Source of the DNA: Pedobacter frigiditerrae
GTDB lineage: Bacteria; Bacteroidota; Bacteroidia; Sphingobacteriales; Sphingobacteriaceae
Reading direction: 5' to 3'
DNA length: 64,000 nucleotides
Assembly: GCF_004331645.1 (NCBI RefSeq)
Contig: NZ_SJSK01000002.1
Location: 1-64,000 of the forward strand
Numbering within the stretch: position 1 is the stretch's first letter; every line of letters begins with the position of its first letter. The position numbers and the translations under genes were made by a program. The notes below the pieces were generated by a model. It searched no databases. It was not told the DNA's origin and saw only the letters and a program-made list of their open reading frames with translations. Positions 32,692 to 41,097 of the stretch are shown here, piece by piece.

Positions 32692-33450
32692 ATGCCAGTA
32701 AAAACTAAGGTTCCACAGGGCGATATTTTATCAATAGACATTGGTGGTACCAATATAAAATCTTGCTTATTAAGTCCAAAAGGAAAATTATTAACAGATT
32801 TTAAAAAAACACCCACGCCAAAAAACTCTACTCCAGAAGAAGTTTTAAAAGCAATTAAAAAACTCTGTGCAGATTTTAAATCTTTTGAGAAGGTTTCTAT
32901 CGGGTTTCCAGGCTATGTAAAATTGGGTATTGTGCAAACCGCCCCTAACCTTGCCGAAAACAAGTGGGCTAATGTAAACCTAGCGCTGCAGGTAGCCAAT
33001 TTATTTGGCAAACCTGTTCGTTTAATTAATGATGCCGACCAACAGGGCTTAGGCATTGTGAGTGGCAAAGGATTTGAGATTGTGTTTACATTAGGTACTG
33101 GTTTTGGCACCTCACTTTTATTTGATGGAGAATTATTACCTCACTTAGAGCTATCTCACTTGCCGGTTAGCGAAACCGAAGACTATGATGATTTTATAGG
33201 AGATAGAGGTTTCCACAAAGTAGGCAAAAAGAAATGGAATAAAAGGTTACAATACCTTATTGAGATATATAAAACTGTTTTCAATTATGATAAATTGTAT
33301 ATTGGCGGCGGAAATTCAAATGAAATCAATTTTGAGCTAGAAAAAAACATTAAGTTGGTTTCTAACAAAGATGGCATAAAAGGTGGCGCAAAATTATGGG
33401 CTGCAAAAGAAAAGTATCATATCCATACCACTTACCCTAACAAGAAATAA
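32692..33450 (+). CDS. ROK-family kinase, probable polyphosphate glucokinase
   Basis: A 252-residue ROK protein. It has ILSIDIGGTNIKSCLLSPKG (about 12-31), GFPGYVKLGIVQTAPNLAENKW, NDADQQGLG with the catalytic aspartate, and FTLGTGFGTSLLFDGELLPH. The GFPG...TAPNL pattern and the short length (about 250) fit the PpgK branch, which phosphorylates glucose with polyphosphate. It overlaps the HAD gene by one base and leads gnd-zwf-pgl, so the product feeds the oxidative pentose-phosphate pathway. Polyphosphate versus ATP as donor is inferred. Confidence 0.8.
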   Translation: MPVKTKVPQGDILSIDIGGTNIKSCLLSPKGKLLTDFKKTPTPKNSTPEEVLKAIKKLCADFKSFEKVSIGFPGYVKLGIVQTAPNLAENKWANVNLALQVANLFGKPVRLINDADQQGLGIVSGKGFEIVFTLGTGFGTSLLFDGELLPHLELSHLPVSETEDYDDFIGDRGFHKVGKKKWNKRLQYLIEIYKTVFNYDKLYIGGGNSNEINFELEKNIKLVSNKDGIKGGAKLWAAKEKYHIHTTYPNKK

Positions 33451-34058
33451 TGACAAACATTAAATTACTCTTCTTAGATATTGGGGGCGTTCTTTTAAGT
33501 GATGGCTGGAATCATAAATCGAGAATGCTGGCCATTGAAAAATTCGACCTAGAACCTATCCAATTTCAGAAAGACCATTCAGTTGCTTTTACGTTATTCG
33601 AAAACGGAAAATTAACTTTAGACCAATACCTCGATTGCGTTGTATTTAACGCAGAACGCTCGTTCACAAAGGAAGATTTTAAACAATTCATGTTCTCTAG
33701 GACTACAGAACTTCCAGATTTTTTACCTTGGTTAGCTGAGTGGAAAAAAAGAACGGGAATTAAAATCTTTTCTATCAATAATGAGGGAAAAGAGTTTAAT
33801 GATTATCGAATTAAGAAATTCAATCTGCATCAAGTATTCGATGCGTTTATTTCATCATGTGAAGTAGGATTTTCAAAACCAGACCCTTCAATTTTTAAGC
33901 TTGCATTGGGCATTGCACAAGAAGAAGCCAAGCACTGTATGTATTTTGACGATAGAGCCATCCACGTTTCAATTGCCAAACAATTAGGTTTCAACGCATT
34001 CGTACACAAGGGATTTGAAGAGAGTAAAACAATTTTAGAAAGTATAAATAAATCATAA
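33450..34058 (+). CDS. HAD-superfamily sugar phosphatase, YihX-like
   Basis: A 202-residue HAD hydrolase. Motif I is FLDIGGVLLSDG (nucleophile Asp near residue 9, DIGGV as in the YihX-like group rather than DxD), motif II FSINN, lysine in VGFSKPDPSIF and motif III MYFDDRAIHVSIAKQLGF. It likely dephosphorylates a sugar phosphate such as glucose 1-phosphate. The specific substrate is an inference. It overlaps the glucokinase-like gene (TAATG) and lies one base before gnd, so it is in the same operon. Confidence 0.82.
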   Translation: MTNIKLLFLDIGGVLLSDGWNHKSRMLAIEKFDLEPIQFQKDHSVAFTLFENGKLTLDQYLDCVVFNAERSFTKEDFKQFMFSRTTELPDFLPWLAEWKKRTGIKIFSINNEGKEFNDYRIKKFNLHQVFDAFISSCEVGFSKPDPSIFKLALGIAQEEAKHCMYFDDRAIHVSIAKQLGFNAFVHKGFEESKTILESINKS

Positions 34059-34059
34059 A

Positions 34060-35484
34060 ATGAGTAACGATAACAAAGCAAAGTTCGCTTTCGGAATGGT
34101 TGGTTTAGGAACCATGGGGCGCAACTTGCTATTAAACATGGCCGATAATGGCTTTGCCGTAACTGGGTATGACAAGAGCGAAAAAATGCTCCAGATATTT
34201 GAAGAAGAAGGCAAACCCCACAACCTAAAAGGATTTTCAGACATAGAAGAATTTGTAGATAGCTTACAAAGTCCTCGTACCATTATTCTTTTAGTACCTG
34301 CAGGAGCCATTGTTGACAGTGTAATTTCAGAATTACTACCCTTATTAGCCAAAGGCGATATCATCATCGACAGTGGAAACTCTTATTTTACTGATACGAG
34401 CAGAAGGTCTATTGAATTAGCTGAAAAAGGAATTCATTTCTTCGGAATGGGTATTTCTGGAGGTGAAGAAGGCGCTAGATTTGGTCCGAGTATGATGCCT
34501 GGAGGAGATAAACAAGCTTATGCAGTAGTTAAAGATATGTTAGAAGCTGTTTCTGCAAAAGCAAACGGCGACCCTTGCGTAACTTATATTGGTCCAGGTG
34601 CTTCTGGTCACTTTGTTAAAATGACACATAATGGTATCGAATATGCCATTATGCAGTTATTAGCAGAGGCTTATGAAATACTTAAAAATGGTTTAGATTA
34701 TGATAACGATCAAATTCAACAAGTATTCGAAAACTGGAACAATGGTAGGTTGAAATCATTTTTAATGGAAATTACCAAAGATGTATTCTTATTTAAGGAT
34801 GTTAAAACTGGTAATTTATTGGTTGATGAAATTAAAGATGAAGCAAAATCTAAAGGAACTGGAAAATGGACTTCGCAAGTAGCGATGGATATTGAAACGC
34901 CAATTCCAAGTATAGATGCAGCTGTTTCTACAAGAAACTTATCGAAACTTAAAAAATTAAGAGTAGAGCTTGAAAAAGCTTATGGTGCTTCAGAAAAAAT
35001 TAAAGCTAGTGCTGATTTCATTGATGATTTAGAAGAAGCATTCTATTTTGCAATGGCAAATGCTTATGCACAGGGAATGCACTTATTGTGGAAAGCATCT
35101 ATTGAATATAAATACGAATTAAACTTAGCTGAAATTGCCAAAATCTGGCGTGGTGGTTGTATCATTAGGGCAGAGTTTTTAGAAGATATTTATCAAGCTT
35201 ACAAAAAGCAACCAGATTTAGAGCATTTATTTGCTGATGCCGGTGTTCAAGAGAAGATTAAGAAAAGCTTAAAGGGTACAAGAAATGTGGTTTCATCTGC
35301 AATTAATGCCGGCATTGCCACCCCTTGTTTTACTTCTGCCCTAACCTATTTTGATACACTAAAAACAGGCAGAATGCCTTCTAATTTAACACAAGCCCAA
35401 AGAGATTTCTTTGGCGCACATACTTTTGAAAGAATTGATAGCGAGGGCATTTTCCACGCAGACTGGAATCAAAAGAACTCATAA
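34060..35484 (+). CDS. gnd: 6-phosphogluconate dehydrogenase (decarboxylating)
   Basis: A 474-residue enzyme of usual length that converts 6-phosphogluconate to ribulose 5-phosphate and CO2 with NADP. It has the Rossmann motif GLGTMGRNLLLNMADNGF and GMGISGGEEGARFGPSMMPG. The signature HFVKMTHNGIEYAIMQLLAE carries the catalytic lysine. A C-terminal helical domain with RAEFLEDIYQAY follows. It is in the operon with zwf and pgl, 11 bp before zwf. Confidence 0.96.
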   Translation: MSNDNKAKFAFGMVGLGTMGRNLLLNMADNGFAVTGYDKSEKMLQIFEEEGKPHNLKGFSDIEEFVDSLQSPRTIILLVPAGAIVDSVISELLPLLAKGDIIIDSGNSYFTDTSRRSIELAEKGIHFFGMGISGGEEGARFGPSMMPGGDKQAYAVVKDMLEAVSAKANGDPCVTYIGPGASGHFVKMTHNGIEYAIMQLLAEAYEILKNGLDYDNDQIQQVFENWNNGRLKSFLMEITKDVFLFKDVKTGNLLVDEIKDEAKSKGTGKWTSQVAMDIETPIPSIDAAVSTRNLSKLKKLRVELEKAYGASEKIKASADFIDDLEEAFYFAMANAYAQGMHLLWKASIEYKYELNLAEIAKIWRGGCIIRAEFLEDIYQAYKKQPDLEHLFADAGVQEKIKKSLKGTRNVVSSAINAGIATPCFTSALTYFDTLKTGRMPSNLTQAQRDFFGAHTFERIDSEGIFHADWNQKNS

Positions 35485-35495
35485 TCCCTATTAAA

Positions 35496-37007
35496 ATGAA
35501 GAAAAAAAGCAGTCTTAATCCCACCATATTTGTAATTTTTGGTGGAACTGGCGATTTAAACAAAAGAAAACTTGCACCTGCGTTATATAATTTATTTACA
35601 GAAGGTTATATGCCAGAAAAGTTCTCTATAATTGGAACTGGTAGAACAAAATTTACAGACACAAAGTACCAAGAGGTAATTCTAGAAAACATTAACGAAT
35701 TCTCTAGAAATGGAAAAGTTAATAAAGAAACTTGGAGCTCTTTTGAGTCTAACATTAAATATTGTCCAACAGACATTACCACTCCAGAAACTTTTCAGAA
35801 TTTAAAAGAAACAGTAGAAAAATTACAGGCAGAATTTGGCAAGGAAACCCAAATCATTTACTATTTGGCTGTCGCACCAAATTTCTTCCCTTTAATAGCT
35901 GAATGCTTGTGTAAATACAAATTAACACAAGACGAAGATAACAGTAGAATTGTGATTGAAAAACCATTTGGTCACGATTTAGAAAGTGCAAAAGAACTAA
36001 ACTTGTTATTAAGCAAAATCTTTACTGAAAAACAAATTTATCGTATTGACCATTATTTGGGTAAAGAAACTGTTCAAAACATGATGGCTTTCCGCTTTGC
36101 GAACTCTTTGTTTGAACCATTGTGGAATAGAAATTACATAGAACATATTCAAATTTCTGTAACTGAGCAATTAGGTGTTGGCGACCGTGGTGGTTATTAT
36201 GAAGGTGCGGGTGCATTGAGAGATATGATTCAAAATCACTTGTTGCAATTGCTTTGTTTGGTTGGAATGGAGGCGCCAATTTCTTTTGATGCAGACGAAA
36301 TTAGAGATAGAAAGGTTGAAGTTTTAAGAGCAATGCGTCCCTTTAAACCTGAAGAAATTAGCTCAAATGCAGTTCGTGGTCAATACAGTAAAGGTTGGGT
36401 AGAAGGAAAAGAAGTACCAGGATACAGACACGAGACAGGTGTTGACCCTCATTCAAATACGGAAACCTTTGCAGCCGTTAAATTTTTTATAGATAACTGG
36501 CGTTGGCAAGGCATTCCTTTTTACTTGCGTACAGGTAAAAGGATGAACCAAACTTCTTCAATTATTACCATTCAATTTAAGGATGTTCCACATCATATCT
36601 TTTCATCAAGGGCTACTGAAACTTGGCAGCAAAATCGCTTAATTATTAGCATACAGCCAGAAATGAGTATCCGTTTACAAGTTCAAGCCAAAAGACCAGG
36701 GGTTAAAATGGTTTTAAACCCTGTTGATATGGTTTTTGATTATAAAGGAACTTATGATACAGATACACCAGAAGCTTATGAAACCCTACTTTTAGATGCC
36801 ATGAATGGAGACCAAACTTTATTTATGCGTGGAGATCAGGTAGAAGCAGCATGGGAATTGGTTATGCCAATCATAAATACTTGGGAAAGCAAAAAATCAC
36901 TAAATTTCCCTAACTACCAAGCAGATAGCTGGGGACCAGAAGATGCAGAAGCATTAATTGCTAAGGATGGCTTCCACTGGTTTACCTTGCCTTTAAAGGA
37001 TAAATAA
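35496..37007 (+). CDS. zwf: glucose-6-phosphate 1-dehydrogenase
   Basis: A 503-residue enzyme, usual length, catalysing the first step of the oxidative pentose-phosphate pathway. It has the NADP-binding FGGTGDLNKRKLAPALYNL (about 15-33), active site RIDHYLGKETVQNMMAFRF with the catalytic histidine, and C-terminal FYLRTGKRM. It lies between gnd and pgl, with a repeat in the 101-bp gap before pgl. Confidence 0.97.
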   Translation: MKKKSSLNPTIFVIFGGTGDLNKRKLAPALYNLFTEGYMPEKFSIIGTGRTKFTDTKYQEVILENINEFSRNGKVNKETWSSFESNIKYCPTDITTPETFQNLKETVEKLQAEFGKETQIIYYLAVAPNFFPLIAECLCKYKLTQDEDNSRIVIEKPFGHDLESAKELNLLLSKIFTEKQIYRIDHYLGKETVQNMMAFRFANSLFEPLWNRNYIEHIQISVTEQLGVGDRGGYYEGAGALRDMIQNHLLQLLCLVGMEAPISFDADEIRDRKVEVLRAMRPFKPEEISSNAVRGQYSKGWVEGKEVPGYRHETGVDPHSNTETFAAVKFFIDNWRWQGIPFYLRTGKRMNQTSSIITIQFKDVPHHIFSSRATETWQQNRLIISIQPEMSIRLQVQAKRPGVKMVLNPVDMVFDYKGTYDTDTPEAYETLLLDAMNGDQTLFMRGDQVEAAWELVMPIINTWESKKSLNFPNYQADSWGPEDAEALIAKDGFHWFTLPLKDK

Positions 37008-37015
37008 TATTATTA

Positions 37016-37092
37016 CCGCAAAGAACACAAAGGGTTACGCAAGGAAGAAAAGCTTATTTTCTTCGCGAAAGTCTTAGCGTTCTTTGCGTTTA
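37016..37092. repeat. CGCAAAG-type inverted repeat between zwf and pgl
   Basis: ACCGCAAAGAACACAAAGGG on the left and AGCGTTCTTTGCG on the right pair around an AAGAAAAGCTTATTTTCTT centre that is itself a hairpin. It lies inside an otherwise tight operon, so it may be an mRNA-processing or stability element, or a mobile repeat. Confidence 0.6.
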
Positions 37093-37108
37093 CCTTTTTT
37101 TAAGAATA

Positions 37109-37834
37109 ATGAACTTACACATCTTTAAATCAATAGCCGAGCTTAATGAGAACTTGATTAGATACGTAATCGAAATAGCCAATGAATCTATTGCAACAAA
37201 AGGCAGATTTGATTTTGTTTTAACTGGCGGAAACTCTCCTAAAGAACTTTATAAAGAAATATCAACTACGTTTAAAGGCCAAATAGATTGGACCAAGGTA
37301 TATTTCTTCTTTGGTGATGAAAGATATGTTTTGCCAGACCATAAAGATTATAATGGATTAATGGCGAAGGAAACTTTGTTTAACAACCTACAAACCCCAG
37401 AAAATCATATTTTTTATTTCGATACCACTTTACCTCCAACAGATGCTGCAAAAGCTTACAAAACAGCTTTAGACAAACATTTTAATGGTGATGAAATTCT
37501 ATTCGACCTAATTCTTTTAGGAATGGGCGATGATGCACATACAGCTTCTATTTTCCCAAATACTGAACTCGTAAAAAGCATTCATCCCACTGTAGAATCT
37601 GTTTGGGTTGAAAAATTAGACACCTATCGCATCAGTTTAACTGCACCATTAATCAATAAAGCTAAAAACATTGCCTTCATCACTTTTGGTGATAACAAAG
37701 CAAATGCTTTAAAACATGTAATTGGAGATGAACAAAAAGACTATTTTATTTATCCAGCACAGCTGATTAAACCTGTAAATGGTAATTTAGATTGGTTTGT
37801 AGATGATAAAGCGACAAGCTTTTTAGACTTGTAA
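37109..37834 (+). CDS. pgl: 6-phosphogluconolactonase
   Basis: A 241-residue SugarP_isomerase-type lactonase. It has LTGGNSPKELYKEI (about 36-49), VYFFFGDERYVLPDHKDYN (about 66-84), LILLGMGDDAHTASIFP and ISLTAPLINKAKNIAF, all typical of the DevB/Pgl family. It hydrolyses 6-phosphogluconolactone between the zwf and gnd steps, completing the pathway encoded here. Confidence 0.95.
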   Translation: MNLHIFKSIAELNENLIRYVIEIANESIATKGRFDFVLTGGNSPKELYKEISTTFKGQIDWTKVYFFFGDERYVLPDHKDYNGLMAKETLFNNLQTPENHIFYFDTTLPPTDAAKAYKTALDKHFNGDEILFDLILLGMGDDAHTASIFPNTELVKSIHPTVESVWVEKLDTYRISLTAPLINKAKNIAFITFGDNKANALKHVIGDEQKDYFIYPAQLIKPVNGNLDWFVDDKATSFLDL

Positions 37835-37860
37835 TTAATTAAGGATAGCAAGTATCGGGT

Positions 37861-37890
37861 TTTGTAGCAGCTAATCGCCCCCTACTTTTG
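37861..37890 (+). promoter_or_regulatory. Bacteroidota-type promoter of the alkylation-repair operon
   Basis: TTTG at 37861-37864 and TACTTTTG at 37883-37890, separated by 18 bp, match the -33 TTTG and -7 TAnnTTTG consensus of Bacteroidota. The ATG of the Ada-like gene is 20 bp downstream. Confidence 0.6.
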
Positions 37891-37910
37891 TATGTATCAA
37901 AACGAATCAC

Positions 37911-38762
37911 ATGAACACACAAGAGCAGTTAAATTACCATCGCATTGCGGAAGCCATTAGCTATTTACAAGAGAACTTTAAGGCCCAACCAGATTTAGAT
38001 TTAATAGCAGAAAAAGTAAATTTAAGTCCGTTTCATTTTCAAAGATTATTTACAGAATGGGCAGGTGTTAGTCCGAAAAAATTCTTGCAATACCTCAGTT
38101 TATCTTATGCTAAAGATATGCTCAAAAACGAGCAAGCAACCCTGTTTGATGTAGCTTTTGAAACAGGTTTATCTGGAACTGGACGATTACATGACCTGTT
38201 CGTAAACATTGAAGGGATGACGCCCGGAGAATTTAAAAATGGTGGAGAAAATCTAATCATTAATTACAACTACCATCACACACCTTTTGGCAATTTATTA
38301 ATAGCAGCTACAACTAAGGGCATTTGTTACATGGCATTTGCCGATGATGATATTTTAGCATTTGAAGAGCTTCATCAACAATTTCCAAAAGCAAATTTCA
38401 ATAAGCTAACTGATAAAAATCAAGAAGATGCCTTACAGATTTTCAGCAGCAATTGGAATGAGACAAAAAGGCTAAAACTCCACTTAAAGGGTACACCTTT
38501 TCAGTTAAAAGTTTGGGAAACGCTTTTAAAAATCCCAAAAGGAAGCTTTACAACCTATGGGTCAATTGCCCAAACAATTGGAAATGCAAATGCATCAAGG
38601 GCCGTTGGCTCGGCAATTGGCAGCAATCCTATCGCATTTTTAATCCCTTGCCATCGTGTTATTCAATCGTCTGGCAATTTTGGTCAGTACCACTGGGGAA
38701 GTGTGCGTAAAACAGCAATGTTGGGCTGGGAAGCAGCTCAAATTAATTTAGCACAGCTATAA
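37911..38762 (+). CDS. AraC / methylated-DNA-cysteine methyltransferase fusion (Ada-like)
   Basis: A 283-residue protein. An AraC helix-turn-helix domain (about 1-105, FQRLFTEWAGVSPKKFLQYL) is joined to an O6-methylguanine methyltransferase domain (about 120-280). The latter has ASRAVGSAIGSNPIAFLIPC followed by HRV, with the acceptor cysteine in PCHRV. It lacks the N-terminal zinc phosphotriester domain of E. coli Ada. It repairs alkylated guanine and probably activates the operon. The next gene starts four bases later. Confidence 0.9.
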   Translation: MNTQEQLNYHRIAEAISYLQENFKAQPDLDLIAEKVNLSPFHFQRLFTEWAGVSPKKFLQYLSLSYAKDMLKNEQATLFDVAFETGLSGTGRLHDLFVNIEGMTPGEFKNGGENLIINYNYHHTPFGNLLIAATTKGICYMAFADDDILAFEELHQQFPKANFNKLTDKNQEDALQIFSSNWNETKRLKLHLKGTPFQLKVWETLLKIPKGSFTTYGSIAQTIGNANASRAVGSAIGSNPIAFLIPCHRVIQSSGNFGQYHWGSVRKTAMLGWEAAQINLAQL

Positions 38763-38765
38763 ATT

Positions 38766-39476
38766 ATGGATGCTTTATTTGATGTAAGAAGCATTGATAG
38801 TGATCCTTTAGCAGAAGAGATGAATCAAAATGGTTATGCAATCATTAATAATATCTTAACCAATGAGCAATGCAATGAGCTCATTAAAAACTATAATCAA
38901 TCTGATTTATATAGAAAAACTGTGGTGATGGAACGTTATCGTTTTGGTTTGGGCGAATACAAATATTTCAATTACCCCTTACCAGATATCATTACGAGCT
39001 TAAGGCAAAACATATACCCATTACTTGCTCCTATTGCAAATAACTGGATGAAGGCATTAAACATACCTATTAGTTATCCGATAGATCATGATGATTTTTT
39101 AAAGCGCTGTCATGATAAAGGACAAACAAAAGCAACTCCGCTAATTCTAAAGTATGGTAAAGGCGGTTTCAATACGCTTCATCAAGATTTATATGGCGAC
39201 ATTTATTTTCCCATACAAATGGTTTTATTTTTAAACGATGCAGCTGTTGATTATACTGGAGGAGAATTTGTGTTGATACAGCAAAACGTAAGGGCACAAT
39301 CAAAAGCTATTGTTTTAAAACCTAAAAAGGGTGATATTTTAATCTTCACAACAAACTTTAGGCCCGTTAAAGGTTCAAAGGGATATTACAGCGCAACGAT
39401 GAAACATGGAGTAAGTGAGTTGCATAGCGGCGAACGTTATACTTTGGGCATTATATTTCATGATGCTTTGTCTTAA
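38766..39476 (+). CDS. 2OG-Fe(II) oxygenase family protein
   Basis: A 236-residue dioxygenase-fold protein. FNTLHQDLYGDIYFPIQMVL (about 137-156) holds the HxD iron ligands, and the distal histidine lies in TMKHGVSELHSGERYTLGII, with the arginine for 2-oxoglutarate. It belongs to the COG3826-like group often found next to ada and alkB. The substrate is unknown, but repair of an alkylated nucleic acid or protein is the best inference from its neighbours. Confidence 0.8.
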   Translation: MDALFDVRSIDSDPLAEEMNQNGYAIINNILTNEQCNELIKNYNQSDLYRKTVVMERYRFGLGEYKYFNYPLPDIITSLRQNIYPLLAPIANNWMKALNIPISYPIDHDDFLKRCHDKGQTKATPLILKYGKGGFNTLHQDLYGDIYFPIQMVLFLNDAAVDYTGGEFVLIQQNVRAQSKAIVLKPKKGDILIFTTNFRPVKGSKGYYSATMKHGVSELHSGERYTLGIIFHDALS

Positions 39477-39534
39477 AATGAGCAAGCCATTCTTAAAAAA
39501 GAAACTGAAGGTGTAAATTTGGATTACAAAACCT

Positions 39535-40143
39535 ATGGATTTATTCAATTCCCAACCTTCTCAAAACATTAATCTTTTACCACAAGGTGGAACAGTAAAT
39601 TATTATGGCAAGATCATGTCAAATGAACAAGCTAATCATTATTACAATTGCTTGCTAACAACCATTGAGTGGAAAAACGATGAAGCTGTAATTTTTGGAA
39701 AACATATCCTCACCAAAAGAAAAGTGGCATGGTATGGCGATTATCCCTTTGAGTATACTTACTCTAATGTAACCAAACAGGCTTTAATATGGACAAAAGA
39801 ATTGCTAGAATTAAAGGCTATGGCCGAAGAAAAATCTGGTGAAACCTACAATTCATGTTTATTAAATTTATATCACAGTGGTGATGAAGGAATGGCTTGG
39901 CACAGTGATGGAGAAAAAGATTTAAAGAAAAATGGAGCTATCGGTTCCATGAGCTTTGGCGCAGAGCGGAAGTTTGCGTTTAAACATAAAGAGACTAAAC
40001 AAACCATTTCTTTAATCTTAGAAAATGGAAGTTTACTGGTGATGAAGGATGAAACTCAAACCAATTGGCTGCATCGCTTACCCCCAACAAAGTTGATTAG
40101 TAAACCGAGGGTTAATTTAACTTTTAGGAGTATAGTTCGTTAA
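39535..40143 (+). CDS. alkB: alpha-ketoglutarate-dependent dioxygenase AlkB
   Basis: A 202-residue AlkB-family enzyme that removes methyl groups from N1-methyladenine and N3-methylcytosine by oxidation. MAWHSDGEKDLKK provides HxD, the distal histidine is in WLHRLPP, and the C-terminus PRVNLTFRSI carries the two arginines typical of AlkB. It ends the repair operon, followed by an intergenic palindrome and the convergent ppx gene. Confidence 0.92.
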   Translation: MDLFNSQPSQNINLLPQGGTVNYYGKIMSNEQANHYYNCLLTTIEWKNDEAVIFGKHILTKRKVAWYGDYPFEYTYSNVTKQALIWTKELLELKAMAEEKSGETYNSCLLNLYHSGDEGMAWHSDGEKDLKKNGAIGSMSFGAERKFAFKHKETKQTISLILENGSLLVMKDETQTNWLHRLPPTKLISKPRVNLTFRSIVR

Positions 40144-40213
40144 CGTCACCCTGAATTTATTTCAGGGTCTTTCCTGCCTGCAAGCCAGATGCTGAAATGA
40201 ATTCAGCATGACC
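40144..40213. repeat. GTCA...TGAC intergenic palindrome
   Basis: GTCACCCTGAATTTATTTCA and GGGTCT near 40145, then GCTGAAATGAATTCAGCATGACC near 40190-40213. Two hairpins of the family also seen at 19355. It fills the convergent gap between alkB and ppx and could act as a bidirectional terminator. Confidence 0.75.
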
Positions 40214-40218
40214 AATCC

Positions 40219-41097
40219 TTACTCCAAATTCTCTTCAATCAGTAAATTAATAATCCCATCAACCATACCAACTTTAGGCACATAAATTTGTTTAATGCCT
40301 GTCCATTTCATTAGGGTTAGGTAAATCTCACAAGCTGGAACAATTACATCTGCCCTATCTTGATTTAGTTTTAACAAGGTAATACGCTCTTTTAATGAGT
40401 AGGAGTTTAATTCATTATACATCGAATTTAATTTTGCAAAATTCAATGGCATATCTTCTTTTTCGCCAGACATACGGAATAACTTATTGATGTTTCCACC
40501 TGTACCAATTCCAGCTAAGTTTTTTAATTCTTTAGTGCGAGATTTAACCCAATCTCTCATTTCATCCCACGTTTCGTCTTTATCTTGGTTATCCAAAATT
40601 CTAATGGTACCGATATTAAAAGATTTTGAAGCCAGCGGTTGTTTATTTACAAACACTGATAATTCTGTACTTCCACCGCCAACGTCTATGTACAAATAGC
40701 TTTTATTTGCATCTAAATTTTGCTCTATATGATTGGAATATATAATATTAGCCTCTCTCTGACCTTCAATAATCTCTAAGTCAATATCTGCAACTTTCTT
40801 TATTTTTTTAATGATTTCCTTACCATTTCCAGCCTCACGCATTGCGGATGTAGCACAAGCCAAATATTTAGTAACTTGATAAACATCCATCAAGTTTTTA
40901 AATGCACTCATTGTTTTCACTAAATCATCTATCTTTTTTGGGGAAATTTTCTGGTCTAAAAAAGCATCATCACCTAAACGTAAAGGCACACGAACTAATG
41001 TGTTTTTTTTAAATCCGTAGCCCTTTTCGTTATGTGTAATATCGGCAATTAATAAGCGAACGGCATTTGAACCGATATCGATAGCAGCGTATCTCAT
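40219..41097 (-). CDS. ppx: exopolyphosphatase, Ppx/GppA family
   Basis: A 292-residue phosphatase of the Ppx/GppA ASKHA fold. It has YAAIDIGSNAVRLLIADITH (1-21), YLYIDVGGGSTELSVF (about 130-145) and GIGTGGNINKLFRMSG. It removes phosphate from polyphosphate or ppGpp-type alarmones. Only the core two domains are present, without the C-terminal HD extension of long Ppx proteins. Its start overlaps the ppk stop by one base, a polyphosphate-metabolism operon. Confidence 0.88.
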   Translation of the reverse strand: MRYAAIDIGSNAVRLLIADITHNEKGYGFKKNTLVRVPLRLGDDAFLDQKISPKKIDDLVKTMSAFKNLMDVYQVTKYLACATSAMREAGNGKEIIKKIKKVADIDLEIIEGQREANIIYSNHIEQNLDANKSYLYIDVGGGSTELSVFVNKQPLASKSFNIGTIRILDNQDKDETWDEMRDWVKSRTKELKNLAGIGTGGNINKLFRMSGEKEDMPLNFAKLNSMYNELNSYSLKERITLLKLNQDRADVIVPACEIYLTLMKWTGIKQIYVPKVGMVDGIINLLIEENLE

